Shown here in pieces: positions 23,228 through 34,770 of a DNA stretch of 64,000 nucleotides. The DNA lies in contig OX465600.1 in the NCBI GenBank assembly GCA_950022295.1, positions 203,203,782-203,267,781 of the forward strand, given 5' to 3'. Under the pieces are notes generated by a model. That model ran no database searches and was not told where the DNA came from. It was given only the letters and a program-made list of their open reading frames with translations. Every line of letters starts with the position of its first letter. Within the stretch, counting starts at the first letter, position 1. The position numbers and the translations under genes are program-made. The DNA is from Bromus sterilis. Its lineage: Eukaryota; Streptophyta; Magnoliopsida; Poales; Poaceae.

Positions 23228-23478
23228 TTGCATCTTCTCCATTTATAAGTCGACTTCCGTCGCACCGGATCTCGCCATATATATAAGTTGACTTCCGTTG
23301 CACCGGCTCTCGCCATATATATATATAAGTCGACTTCTGTCGCACCGTCTCTCGCCATATATATAAGTCAACTTCCGTCCCACCGGCTCTCGCCATATAT
23401 ATAAGTCGACTCTCGTCGCACTGGCTCTCGCCATATAAAATATATAAGTCGACTTTCGTCGCACCGGAACTCGCCACA
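23228..23478 (+). repeat. Six 38-42 base tandem repeats inside element E
   Basis: Each unit reads TATAAGTCGACTTCCGTCGC, then ACCGGCTCTCGCCATATA, with scattered changes. The TATATA joints vary in length, as slippage would produce. Confidence 0.9.
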
Positions 23479-24210
23479 TTCAGATGCTCATACCAACTTG
23501 GAGTTGGCACACATTATTCCGGGTTGCTGAAGGAAACATATTCCTGCACTCGAAGGGCCACTCTATTTGGAAGCTGGGAACACAACCCATCATATCATAT
23601 CTACCAGATTCAGCAAATTCACATTCATTGCTTTTATCAGCAAGCAAACATTTGCCGGCCTTTGGCATATAATACTTGCCGACTTCAGAAAACAAGCAAG
23701 AAATTTTAAGTCTCAGGTTGCTGCAGGCAAGACAACCCGTCACTTGGGGGCTACACTACTTCGAAGCAAATTTCACAAGTACAAATCCCAGGTTGCTGCA
23801 GGCAAGACAACCCGGCACTTGGGGGCTACACCAGCATGGGTATTTTATATACGAAACTCCAATTCATCACGAGATGATAAGCTCGGAGATTGGGGGCTAC
23901 AAGTGATATGGACGTAAAATTGCCCGTAATTTTTTTCCTGAGTCTTTTGACAAGACACGGAATAGAAAAAAGCAACATTGAACTCAAATGTGGAAGAGCT
24001 CAAAATTGAATCATATCGGGTTCATTGACTTGAATCAGTGGAGCAAGCCGGCCTAATGGTTTGGCCTCCAAACCCGGTCTTTATCCTAACTATTCATTGT
24101 ACTGGAAGTTTACCATGGACGTGCACCCAACGTTCTCTTCTACGACAATCCCATTGCCAAAGAAAAGCAGAGGAAAGATGAAGCCGATGCTAAGATTGCG
24201 TCCAAGCTAA

Positions 24211-24223
24211 ACTTGGGGGCTAC
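24211..24223 (+). other. Polypurine tract of element E
   Basis: ACTTGGGGGCTAC directly precedes the 3' LTR. Three near-identical copies lie upstream at 23741, 23816 and 23888. Confidence 0.8.
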
Positions 24224-25135
24224 TGTCGTTGGGATTACTAACAGCTAAGACCCGGGAACAAGGCAACACCCAAAAGGAATACTCAGCTAGAAGACAGGTC
24301 CTAGAGACTAGAGTCGGCTGCCATGAGTAACCTCCATGAGTCAGCTGACATGAGTCACCTCCATGAGTCGGTTGACACGAGTCACCTCCATGATCGGTTG
24401 ACATGAGTCACCTCCATGAGTCGGCTGACATGAGTCACCTCCATGAGTCGGCCTGATGGAGACTCTCCTCAACAGGAGTCGGCTAGACAGGAGACTCTCC
24501 TCTACAGGAGTCAGCTAGAAAGGATATTCTCCTCTACAGGAGCCGGCCAGACAGGAGACTCTCCTCTACAGGAGTCGGCCAGATATGAGACTCTCCTCTA
24601 CAGGAGTCCACTTAACTTGGAAGATTACAAGACTTAGAGTAGGACTCGAATTGATATCCGACTTGTAATACAAGACGAGACTAGTTTGTATCAGAATAGG
24701 ACTCTACATGTAAGCCTCCCCCTTCCACCTATATAAGGAGGCGTAGGGCGCCCATAGAGGCCAAGTTCGCCACCAGAGTAGGCTTTCGCCATGAGAGTAG
24801 GCTTTTGCCACCAGAGTAGGATTTTGCCATGAGAGTAGGCTTTCGCCACCAGAGTAGGCTTTCGCCATGAGAGTAGGCTTCCGCCAAAGTAGGCTTTCGC
24901 TTGAATACAACTGTAAGAGAGTCGGCGACACGCCGGTGACTCCCAGTGAGGAAAGGAATAAGACCTGGCCAGAAACAACATGTAGGGTCTTTACCGGACG
25001 ATGTTTCCCGGGGCCTGAAGCTGTATAAAATCGCGTTTTCTCTCTCTGTGATGTTCTTCTTCCTCGTACACTCGTAGCCAAGGCCCCACAATCAAGTTCT
25101 CTTATGATGACATCTGCCGTGACTTTCCCACGACA
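24224..25135 (+). repeat. 3' LTR of element E
   Basis: TGTCGTTGGG...CACGACA, with the same three repeat blocks as the 5' LTR but different unit counts, and a TATATAA at 24730. It differs from the 5' LTR by numerous substitutions and repeat-length changes. Confidence 0.9.
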
Positions 25136-26384
25136 GGTCTTGGGCCGTCGCCCCTCGCTCCCCGGGTCGGTGTGAGGCGGAAGATCCGAACACCACAGGT
25201 GACGATCAGTCTCGGCCACAATGCTGAACTGGACGTCTTTCAAAGCTTTCGAACGAGACCAAAACGCGGAGGGCCCACACCGTAATCTCACGTGAAGGTA
25301 GTGCATACAAGCCTTTGCGGCCTCTCAAGTCATCCACCTGAACCAGTTAAGCATTTTATTATTATCTCGCACAAAACAGATATCGTTGCCCGACTAGTAA
25401 AACAACGGTCAACGAACAACAGCCAGGACCACCAGTACATCGGTGCCTGCCCTGTCGTCCCATCAGAGCACGCGGTTACTAAGAAGGTGAACCGTCTCCT
25501 TACCTTATCTCACGTGTGCTCCTGGAGGAGCTCGACTTTCGTGGTTTGGTATCTCACGGCAAATGCGCAAGGACCAGGCCCATGATGGTATCCGCCTGTC
25601 TTGCCTTCCCGATATAATACCTCCCGCGGGCACCGTTGGGTCACCCACCTAGTTATTTTTAAGGACACCAGTTGATTCGGGTTCCTACCATCAAGTGAAA
25701 CCAGGAGGAATCACCCTCGATGATACAATTGAAGAGGTTCGACCAAGACATCAACGGAATGAACTAAAGAGGAATATCCTCGTATCACCCCGGTGGTGCT
25801 ATGCTACCGATCCGACGATGAGAGTGAAATACAAGTCCATCCACTCGTAAGTTAAACTTGAAGCGACTCGGCAGAGTCTCGCCGTTGTAGGTTCCCTTGG
25901 GAGTCTGCTATGTACCGCACCTGTTGCTTTTATAATAAATTATATCCGCGTTCAATCCCCAGAGCGATCACGGCCCGCTATCTAATCCTAGTTGACTAAC
26001 ATAACGCATGGCTAACTGATGAATATTGCATAAGTAATAATAGGCAGCATAGGATTAAAGAAAGGTACATTAAGGGGCGACAATGAAAGGCTATGCAATT
26101 GAATAGGTAAGCAACATAGCAGCAGCAACAATGCCTAGTGCAAGAAATGTAAGGAAAGATAGGCGATATCTGGGGAAGGAAAATGGCTCTGCTTTCCTGG
26201 AAGCTCGATAGTAGGGGTACGATCGTCGACGTAGTAGTCGTACTCTGCAAAAGTGTCGTCGGCGGCAGTCTCGGGGTCTACCGAAGAATAAGGGGGGGGC
26301 GAAACAGTAAAAACACGACAATAATACCAATATAGATACAAGACATAGCAATACGTTATGCTAGGGGTGAACTAACACAGCACT

Positions 26385-27535
26385 TGTCACCAGATTTCAA
26401 GGGACCGCGTAAGATTCCAAACTATACAACTGACATGGAACGGACGGCGTGGATCAAAAGCTACGACCTCGCCATGGATATGCTGCAAGCCATCGAAGAG
26501 GATTGTGTCCGCTACCTTACAATGATGTTGGAAGGACCGACTCATACCTGGTTCATAAACCTCCCGGAGAATTCAATCACCTCTTGGACATACCTCAAGG
26601 AAAAGTTCATCAAGAATTTCCAAGGTACTTGCCGGAGAGCCACCACAATCGTCGACTTGGAGCATTGTGTCCAGAGGGAAGGAGAGTCGGCCCTAAGCTG
26701 GGCACGACGAGTCGCAGATATAGTCCATTCCTCAGACACTATGATTGCCCAGACATCAGCGATTGTCTTGGAAAGAAACTTCAAGTTGGAGCCCTTGGTA
26801 CATAAACTCGGCCGACTCAAGAGGACGACCAGTGACATGGGAGAGCTCATGAATGCGGTCATCAAGTATGCCGAGTCTGAAAAAACCAAGGACGCTGATC
26901 CAGAAGATGATAAAGCCGCCCGGAATAGAAAGAACAATGGCAAAGGCTCCCAGAGCCAGAATCAACAGACCAAGCGCCGACTCGATCCGACAGCTTCCGA
27001 CTTAGTTGCCAACACAAACGTTGGCTTCCAAAGGCAGAAGCAGGGGAGCAACAACTACCGCAAGCTGGAAGGAGGCTTCCGACCCCACGACAGCTTTGAA
27101 GAAGCTATGAAAAGGCCTTTCCCAAGACATAGTAAACCCGGCCGTCCAGCCAACCACACCTGGGAAGATTGCAACTTCATGAAAGAGTTCGCACGGCGTG
27201 GAGGCCAGGGACCCCCCGGATCAGGTGGAGGAGCCGGCCAGAACAACAATAACCAAGATTTTGGGCATCAGGGAGCCGTCACAGCACCTCAACACCAAGG
27301 ATCCAGGGGAGGAGGGCAGCAAAACCAGTCAGGGTTTGTTGGATTCCAAGCAAACCCAAAACAACTCCAAGACCACTCATCCTACCATGTCTTCACCACG
27401 AGTATCTGTCGGAGAGACAGGAAGTTGCAACAGAGAGCTGCCATGGCCATGGTCACAGAACCGTCTTGCCCCAGGTGGCTTAATTGGTCTGAACAGCCGA
27501 TCACCTGGAAAAGGGATGACCACCCCCAGTGGTAG
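26385..27535 (+). pseudogene. gag of element F, N-terminus missing
   Basis: A 383-residue open frame (26384-27535) begins abruptly at the junction with D, so its ATG is not the original start. The core gag domain is clear: NYTTDMERTAWIKSYDLAM, a GPTHTWFINLP segment, then WTYLKEKFIKNFQGTC. It continues with a glutamine/asparagine/glycine-rich basic tail. A zinc-knuckle remnant may be present around HTWEDCNFMKEF. The protease lies in another frame from about 27529, so a frameshift separates them. Gag would package element RNA in cytoplasmic particles. Confidence 0.8.
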
Positions 27536-28115
27536 AGAACCCGGCCACTCTGGCCTTGGTAGTTTCTCCACAAATTGGGTGTTACACACTTGACAAAGTG
27601 CTCATGGACGGAGGAAGCAGTATCAACATCCTTTACTACAAGACCTTTCGCAGCATGGGATTGACTCATAAACAACTGCAAACCTCCAACACTGTTTTCC
27701 ATGGAATAGTCCCAGGCAAGTCGGCACGCCCGATAGGAAAAATCTACCTGGAGACAGCCTTTGGAACTGCTGCAGTTTTTTTCTCTGAGATCATACCCTA
27801 TGAGGTGGTAAAACTCGAGATCCCATATCATGCCATCTTGGGCAGACCGGCTTACGCCATGTTCATGGCTCGGCCATGCTATGTCTATCTAAAGCAAAAA
27901 AAATCCGGGTCCTAACGGGCCAATCAAGGTATATGGGAGCCGGACAAGGGCTAAGGAATGCGATGAACAACACGTCAAGTGTGCCGACTCAACATGCGCC
28001 AAGGAGGACTTGACGGCATACCAGGAGAAGGTAGATCCAACACACTCCACCATCCTGAAGAAACCGACTCCTGACAATAACCCCAAGTTCCAACCGGCTC
28101 AGGACACAATGAAAG
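27529..28115 (+). pseudogene. Aspartic protease and linker of element F
   Basis: The open part (27529-27915) contains VLMDGGSSINILYYKTF, the DGGSS form of the protease active site, and a C-terminal IPYHAILGRPAYAMF typical of retroviral-type proteases in this clade. A stop follows at about 27913, then a linker in another frame (28010 on, TAYQEKVDPTHSTILKKPT) that runs to the nested solo LTR at 28116 and resumes at 48705. Confidence 0.75.
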
Positions 28116-28779
28116 TGCAATATATCGACCAGAGGGGGGGTGAATGGGAGATTTTCAATTATCTCAAGGAATTTCTATTTCCTCAGGACTGAGGCAATAT
28201 GAAATTGAGGAAGTTGAAACCCGAGGAAGAACAAATGAAGTACAAAAGCAATGACGTGAATGGAAAACAACCTATTGCACAGCTAAAGTAAGATTGAAGC
28301 ATGAACTGTGGAATCAGTGCAGAGTGAACTCTGAAGTAAAGCATCAGGATAAGTCATCAGTGCATCAACGTAATAACTAAGGTTGAAGAAATAGCACAAA
28401 GGCACTGAAGACGAAGACTTGATGAACCAGTTCGAGTTGCTGTGACAACTCTACGTCTGGTTGGAGAGGCTGAGATTGAACTCAAAAGACATAATCTTCA
28501 CCCTATTCTCCTTGAACTTGAGTCCTCAGACTCCGTCCAATAACTCAGGTGAGTCTTCAAGGTAGACTCCCGAAAACTTCACAGACTCAGTCACTCCGGG
28601 AAGTTACAATTGTATCTTGACTTCCTCAGATTGAAGACTTCTACACCGGTTGGAAGATCACAGTCTTCAAGAGTAAAAAGCTTCAGATCACTCGAACCGA
28701 CTTCCTCAGAAATTCTCAACTACTTAGGCTGGTGGTTTTCCTCACTTAGGTTTTTCAGTGTCTTCAATGAGGTGGGTTG

Positions 28780-28784
28780 CTCTC
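28780..28784. repeat. Target site duplication of element A, left copy
   Basis: CTCTC, matched by 47905-47909. It proves that both LTRs and everything between them belong to one insertion. Confidence 0.85.
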
Positions 28785-31700
28785 TCTGACGCCCCCAAAA
28801 TCAGACCGTGTACAGTAATCATACACGCAAGGTACACGATCGAGATCAGGGACTCACGATGAGATATCACAACACAACTCTACAAATAAAATAATACAAG
28901 TTGTTTAATACAAGCCAGGCCCACGAGGGCTCGAATACAACAGCTCGAGAGCACAAAGTCAGCAGAAGCAAAAGTATCTGAGTACAGACACAAGGATACA
29001 AGGTTGCCTTAAGAAGGCTAGCACATAAACAAAAATGATCGAAAAGGCGAGGCCTCCTGCCTGGGAACCTCGAAACTACTCCTGGTCGATGGGGAACTTG
29101 ACGTCGTAGAAGGCATCGTGGATCTTCATGTTGCGGTGGTCGGCATCGGGGATCTCCTGCTTAGGGACTCCAAGGCTCCAACGTCGACTGCAGCGGCCGA
29201 TCAAGCAAAACATAAAGGGGGAAAATAAAGCAAAGGTGAGTATCTAGCATACCGGCGATTCTTACGTCCGCTACTAAGCATTATGCATTGTATCAACGGA
29301 AAGAAGAGGCTATATATAGTGGACTGAAAGACAGAAATCCAGAGCAAGGGTAAGAAGCTAGGCCTAACGAAGACTAGCATCTTCCGACGATGTCTTGCAG
29401 CATGAGGTAAGAATCAGCCAAAAGTTTATATAAAGCATAAAGTAACAATGCAGCAGAAGTTGCTGCAACATTGTATAATAATAAGTTGTAATAATTAGCA
29501 ATGCCTCTGAGTTCACCTCCTCGACATCCCTGCGAGGAAGAAAAACCGGAACCATACAGTTTAATAATAATAGTTTGTAGTGGTAAGATCCAGCTTCAGC
29601 ATAAAGCGTCCTGTTACCGTGGACACGGCTATTCGAATAGATTAATCTTCCCTGCGGGGGTGCACTTGTGTTACACTACACGCACGGATCTCCAGGGTGG
29701 CGGGAACCTTGTTAGGGAACGCTCCACCGAGGCTATCCGACACTCCGCCGGTCTAAATCATAAGTACGCCGGGCCTTGGACCCCAGCCCGAACGTACTCC
29801 TGCACGGTGCGTGACTGTCCGGTGAAGTTAAAGCAAATCCAAATAAGACACCACCGCGCGAGCAAATAAGACCACACCACTTCCCGGCAATCAGCCTGCA
29901 GTACTGCTGACGTCTCAAGAGTCCTCGGACGACACTACGAAGCAAAGGAGCCCATAACTCGTAATTCCCACGGGTAGGTAGTGCGTACATGGCATATAGC
30001 CAACTCAAGACATTCACTGAATCATTAGTCATTTTATTAACTTGCGTGACAACCGTTATCGTTGCCTCGACTTAACTGACCCGCGGAGAATGACAGCAGC
30101 CAGGACCACCAGTACATCGGTGCCTGCCCTGTCGTCCCACCAAGTCTCTGCGGTTACCAACAAGGTGAACCGTCTCCTTACCTTGTCTCGTGTGTGCTCC
30201 TGGAGGAGCTCGACTTTCGTGGTTTGGTAACTCTCGCGGCCGACGATCAGGGGCCAAGCACACCGGTACACTGGTCGTACCCTCCCTGTCGTCCCGTCGC
30301 AATACCACTCGCGGGCACCGTTGGGTTGCCCGAATTCTTACCTGGAGGACAACCGTTGCTCAGGTACCTAGAGCGGCTATACAGAGTCAGCAACGGGTGG
30401 AGTACAAGGATTTCTCCTTGATAGCTCACACATGGTGGTGGCTCGGCAGAGCCGAGGTAGGGGCCTGAGGCGGTGTCTGCATTGTACCGTACCTGTGCAG
30501 TTATTATAATTGTATCCGCGATACTCCCCTGAGTGATCACGGCCCGCTATCTAATCCTAGCTAACAATGCGCAGGGCTCACTGCTGAATATAATATATAT
30601 AATAGGCAACATAGGGTAAAGGAAGGTACATCAAGGGGCGACAAAAACAGGATATGCAATTGAATATGTTTGTAACGTAGCAGCACCAGTAACAATGCCT
30701 AGTGCAAGAAAAGTAAGGAAAGATAGGCGATATCTGGGGAAGAGAATGGCTCTTCTTGCCTGGAAGCTCGACGGTAGGGGTAGGGTCGTCGACGAAGTAG
30801 TCGTACTCGGCAACGATGTAGTCGGCGGCAGCAACGAGCTCTATCGGAGAATTAAGGGGGGGAGAAACAATAAATACACAGCAATAATAGCAATACAAAT
30901 ACAAGACATGGCAAACGCAAAGTTAACGGTGTTCTAACACAGTGCAGTGCACGTTGCTCGGAGCGGAATTTCATCCGGGGATGAACTGCCAGTTCCGGGT
31001 GATTATCGGACAAGGTGTCCGGAGGGGGAAGGTTCCATGTCTGCAGTGTTAGAGACATCTGACATACATGTGGATATTTCATCCGTGATCGTTGATTCAT
31101 TCTGAGCAACTTTCATGTTCAGAACAAATTCATCCGGCAGGTTTTTACCGGCACCGGAGAATTATCGACAGACGTCCCGAAGGGGGAATGTCGATGCTCG
31201 GTAAGTTAGAGGGGGGTGGTAGTCATATGGATAGCGTATTCGTATTCATTATATTTTTCTCATCAATTTTGATGTATAAATTTTTTTTGATCCGACTTAC
31301 GGTTTAAAAGATATTGAATTTCAAAGTTTAAATCATTTTAAAAGATTTTATGAATTTATTTAATTCATTTATTCAAACATTATCCAGAACGGTGGTTGAC
31401 CAGTCAAACCTGATATGGGGGTCCCACATGTCAGCCTCTAAGGTTTTATTAATTCATTTTTATTAATTAAAACAGTGTGGTGGCCCACATGTCATACACT
31501 TAACTTATTATTGCATTTTTAATTAAACAAATAATCAGAGGGGCCCATGTGTCATTGACTGCAGTGCTAAATTATCAGTTTAATTATCTTAACAGGCCCA
31601 GGGACCACTAGTCATAGGCACATATTTTAACTTAACGTTTATTTTAAGCTAACATCGGGGGTTATCTTCTTAACAGGTGATTAGTGGCTAATCCAAGGGG

Positions 31701-33216
31701 GAGGGCCCACGGGTCAGTGGGTTAACCCACTGGTTTAACACCAGTGCCCGCCGACGAGGTCTATCGGGGGGGGGGGCACGGCGTGGACCAGGCGCAAGAG
31801 AGGACGCCGCCGGAGACCAAATCGAGTGGCGGAGGGCAGGAACAGACGAGGCTAGCGCCGCGAGCCTCCTAGTGCATGAGAGGGGCGCGGGGAATGGCCA
31901 GAACGACGACCACGATGTGCACGGGCGACGGCCGGAGCAAGCTCCACGGCGAACGGGGGTTGGGTGTTCCTAACGGGGAGTACAGAAGGGGATTCGGAGG
32001 CGCGGCTCACCCTGAGCGTGTAGGGGGAGGCAATCGGCTCGAGGAAGACCGGAGCGGCGCGAATTCGTCGGAAATGGTGGGCGGCCGTGGCGGAGTAGGC
32101 AGCCCGATTCCAGTGGCTCGGGGGCTTCGGCGACGACCGGCGGTTGGAGAGAAGAGTACGAGCGTGGAGAGGGCTCCGGACAAGCTCTCGCGGCACGGGG
32201 AGGTCAGTGGCCACGTCGGAGCGCACCCATGGCCATGGCGGACCCGGTCGAGTGCAAGGAGGAAGCAGGCGAGGGAGACGCGAGGGGGAAAAGATCTTGG
32301 CCAGGTCCACAGGGGCCAGGGCATCGTTCATATCCAAGGGGGAGCAGGTGGAGGAGGGGGGAAAGGTGAGGGGAGGCCGGCATGGCGTGCTCTGGCCATG
32401 GCCATGCTGCCACGGGAGGGGGAGCAGGTGAGGGTGGTTGGGGTGGGGGAGAGAGAAGAGAGGAAGGGGGGGCGGCTGGGCCGGGGTGGTCCAGCGTCCA
32501 GGGGCGTAGGATAGGTTTTGCACTTTTTTTGTTGTCTTTTGTTTTTTTTCTGTTTGTAATTATTTTAGTTACTTTATCAAATTGTAAAAACATGGGACTG
32601 TTTTGCTACTGTTTTATTTATCTATAATATTAAAACATTATAATAAAACCCTAATTCACTTTTATTATGGCCTACTGATTATTAGGCATTTTATAAAATT
32701 GTTTCCATACTTTTTTTTGTTCATTTAAAATTCCCACTTTTTTATTAAAATCCAAAGAAATTTAATAATTCTCAACTATTGTTTTTATTTCATTTATTAT
32801 TCCTTAATATTACTATACCATTTTAATAAAATAACCATTGCTATATAATCCTGGCCTAATGATTGCCAGGCATTTTATAAATAGATCCCACAACTTTCGT
32901 TTTACAAAGACTTTCATTACTATTGTAATTTCCATGAAAATTTTGATAACCCAACATCATTGGTTTCCTAATCATTACTGACTTGTAATTATTCAAATGG
33001 ATAAGGTTAAATTGGTTTAGGTATTGCAAGTTGATTAATAATCACCCACCATTTCTTGGAGCAATATCATTACCCACAATTATTTGAAAATTTTATCAGG
33101 GATGGAAATTAACAGAGCTTTGACCAAAGGTGATCATGGCTTGATCATCAACAGTAATGATCACTAACACTGGAATCACTGTTGTGATTACTGTTACTGA
33201 TTCCGAGGGTGTTACA
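28785..33216 (-). repeat. 3' LTR of element A (left in plus orientation)
   Basis: 4432 bases. It contains a GC-rich section at about 31740-32520 that yields overlapping frames on both strands without domains. Compared with the other LTR of A it lacks about 38 bases at 29734 (a deletion between CTCCG repeats) and about 100 bases near 32600. Confidence 0.85.
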
Positions 33217-34770
33217 AATCTCCACCACTACAAAGAATTCTCGTCCTGAGATTTAAAAGTAGTGTAAGGGGTAGAGTTTCGGTTTCGCCTTCTAACAAAT
33301 CTTCTGGTTCTTGTTGTCCTACTCAAAGAAATTAATCCTTCACGTTGAGGCCTTCACTGCACGACATCGGTGCATCTCGTTGGGTTTTCATCCTTTCGTC
33401 GGGGGCTTCATCGCACTTACGAACATGGTAAGAGGTAAGGCTTAAGGGGGTAGGATCGATACAAGGTTAATCAAATGGGGTTGCTCAAGGTTATGGGGTA
33501 CAAAGTCCTTTCGAGTTTAACCTCAGGGAAGTACATCGTGAGAAGTTTTAAGCGGATAGGCACGTATTCGATGCGGATGACGGAAGATGGGAAAGGGGCC
33601 CCGATCATCAGACACAATCATTGAGTCTGATATCGGACGGAATATCACAAGGTCGATGACAAGAGTCAGGTTTTGGTCCTGTGGAACTGTGGCTTAGAGT
33701 GGTGGCATATTACGCGATCACGATACAAGGATTGTCATAGAACAACTTGTCAGGTATGTCGGCGACAATATCGTTACCAGGAGCAGTGGACATTGAGAAC
33801 CATTTTCCTGCTCGTTAATACGAGGCGGACCAATTGGCAAAGTTCTCGTCCTGGTGGTCACCGAGATGTCATCAACAATGGCAACAAGGGTTACTGACGA
33901 GGTAGTACACCGAGGTGTTTACATAAGCAGGGAATCATCGCTGCTCAGTTAATTTATATCACAAGAAAGGTTAATCAGACCAATGGAAGGGAGAATTTGA
34001 TTGTCTGATCAATCAGACCAAAGGAAGAGAAAAGTGATGATATACAAGTATCACGTGTATATATTTCCCAGGAAAAAGCAGAGCACGATATACATGACCA
34101 AGTTGTTTTGGCAGGGAGCTAAAGGTGTTTGTCGATGATAACACAAATCATCGAATGGCAAGGATGGTATTTCACACGATGAATCCAATTGACACATGGA
34201 ACAAGCCATGTAAGATTATTCGGATAATAATCCACCAAAGGTCGGGTGGTTCGCAAAGAATCTGATGTGAGTATCAGCACTCAACCAAAAGGAGAAAGAA
34301 TGCAAAGGCATCGGGTGATAGAAGCATCTGAATAATTCGATGCTTAAGTACAAGGGAATTATGATTTCCAGATCGGGAGGTGGAAGTAATTATCCACACT
34401 GACTTATCGGTGGCAGAGGATTGCAAAGGCGATGAACACGTAGGTTCTCGAGAATTTATCGAAGAGTAATCTTCGGAATCTTCAGGTGAAGCAAGCGATC
34501 ATCTTGGGTGAAGGGCTCTCCGGGTAGATGCGACCATGAGATCCTAATGTCAGAGTTAGCAAAATATTCTGAAAGGATAAGAGAGTAGAATCTCAGAGTA
34601 AAGGTACGAAGAAAAAGGATCCTAATACCATAGATATCACACGTAGTGACATCGATGTGGGCCCGTAAGCCAAACATTAAGTTAGCAAAGTAGTTTTGCA
34701 AATACTAGATTCGACTTCGACCAAGGAGTGGTTAGGGGCTTCCTACAGGCAGTCGGCTGTGATACCAACT
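33217..34770 (-). other. Internal region of element A, non-coding
   Basis: About 1.55 kb, homologous to the internal region of D. The minus-strand primer site, TGGTATCACAGCC (34755-34767), differs by one base from that of D. At the other end, AAATCTCAGGACGAGAATTC followed by GTAGTGGTGGAGATT abuts the LTR; this resembles the pol end plus polypurine tract of element B. No long frame is conserved between A and D. Confidence 0.75.

Larger units (their letters stand above)
20886..24223 (+). other. Internal region of element E, non-coding and repeat-rich
   Basis: No frame contains a retroelement domain. There are two clear tandem blocks. One, around 21975-22130, has about 35-base units containing CCCTTCGTGAGTTCCGG. 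The other, at 23228-23478, has six units of about 40 bases containing TATAAGTCGACTTCCGTCGC. Further on, at 23710-23900, a segment with GGTTGCTGCAGGCAAGACAA is duplicated, each copy ending in TTGGGGGCTAC like the true polypurine tract. The short minus-strand frames at 23098-23510 are readings of the tandem block. Confidence 0.75.
19958..25135 (+). mobile_element. Element E: complete non-coding LTR retrotransposon with target duplication
   Basis: LTRs of 928 and 912 bases, both TGTCG...CGACA, flanked by the 5-base duplication GGTCT (19953-19957 and 25136-25140). After the first LTR comes TTGGCGTCCACCGTGGGG, the usual place of the primer site in Tat-like gypsy elements. Before the second LTR is ACTTGGGGGCTAC. 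The 3.34 kb internal region has no protein domain and is filled with short tandem repeats. The element depended on enzymes from elsewhere. Element F belongs to the Tat type and could be a relative of its helper, but no direct sequence link was established. Confidence 0.9.
17344..26385 (-). mobile_element. Element D: non-autonomous long-LTR retrotransposon, truncated at both ends
   Basis: Same family as element A. In plus orientation it shows an LTR end (...CTTACA at 17436), an internal region, then the next LTR starting TGTGACGCCCCCAAAATCAG at 18977. A primer site reads TGGTATCAGAGCC on the minus strand (18961-18973), so the element runs on minus. The left LTR is reduced to about 93 bases and the right LTR breaks off near 26385 at about half its length. 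Element E is inserted within the right LTR. No protein domain is visible in the internal region. Confidence 0.8.
18977..26385 (-). repeat. 5' LTR of element D, split by element E and truncated
   Basis: Two LTR pieces, 18977-19957 and 25136 to about 26385, align with consecutive parts of the LTRs of A; examples are CCAGTACATCGGTGCCTGCC near 25430 and GATAGGCGATATCTGGGGAAG near 26160. Near 26385 similarity to A stops and the gag frame of element F begins. The missing half of the LTR, including its GC-rich leader, was deleted. Confidence 0.75.

Noticed and set aside
23098..23510. Minus-strand tyrosine/arginine repeat frames
   Set aside because: They are readings of the 40-base tandem repeat inside element E.
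31852..32593. Frames of 212 and 223 residues on opposite strands in the LTR of A
   Set aside because: Same GC-rich leader effect; the copy at 46520-47188 breaks the frames differently, so no protein is conserved.
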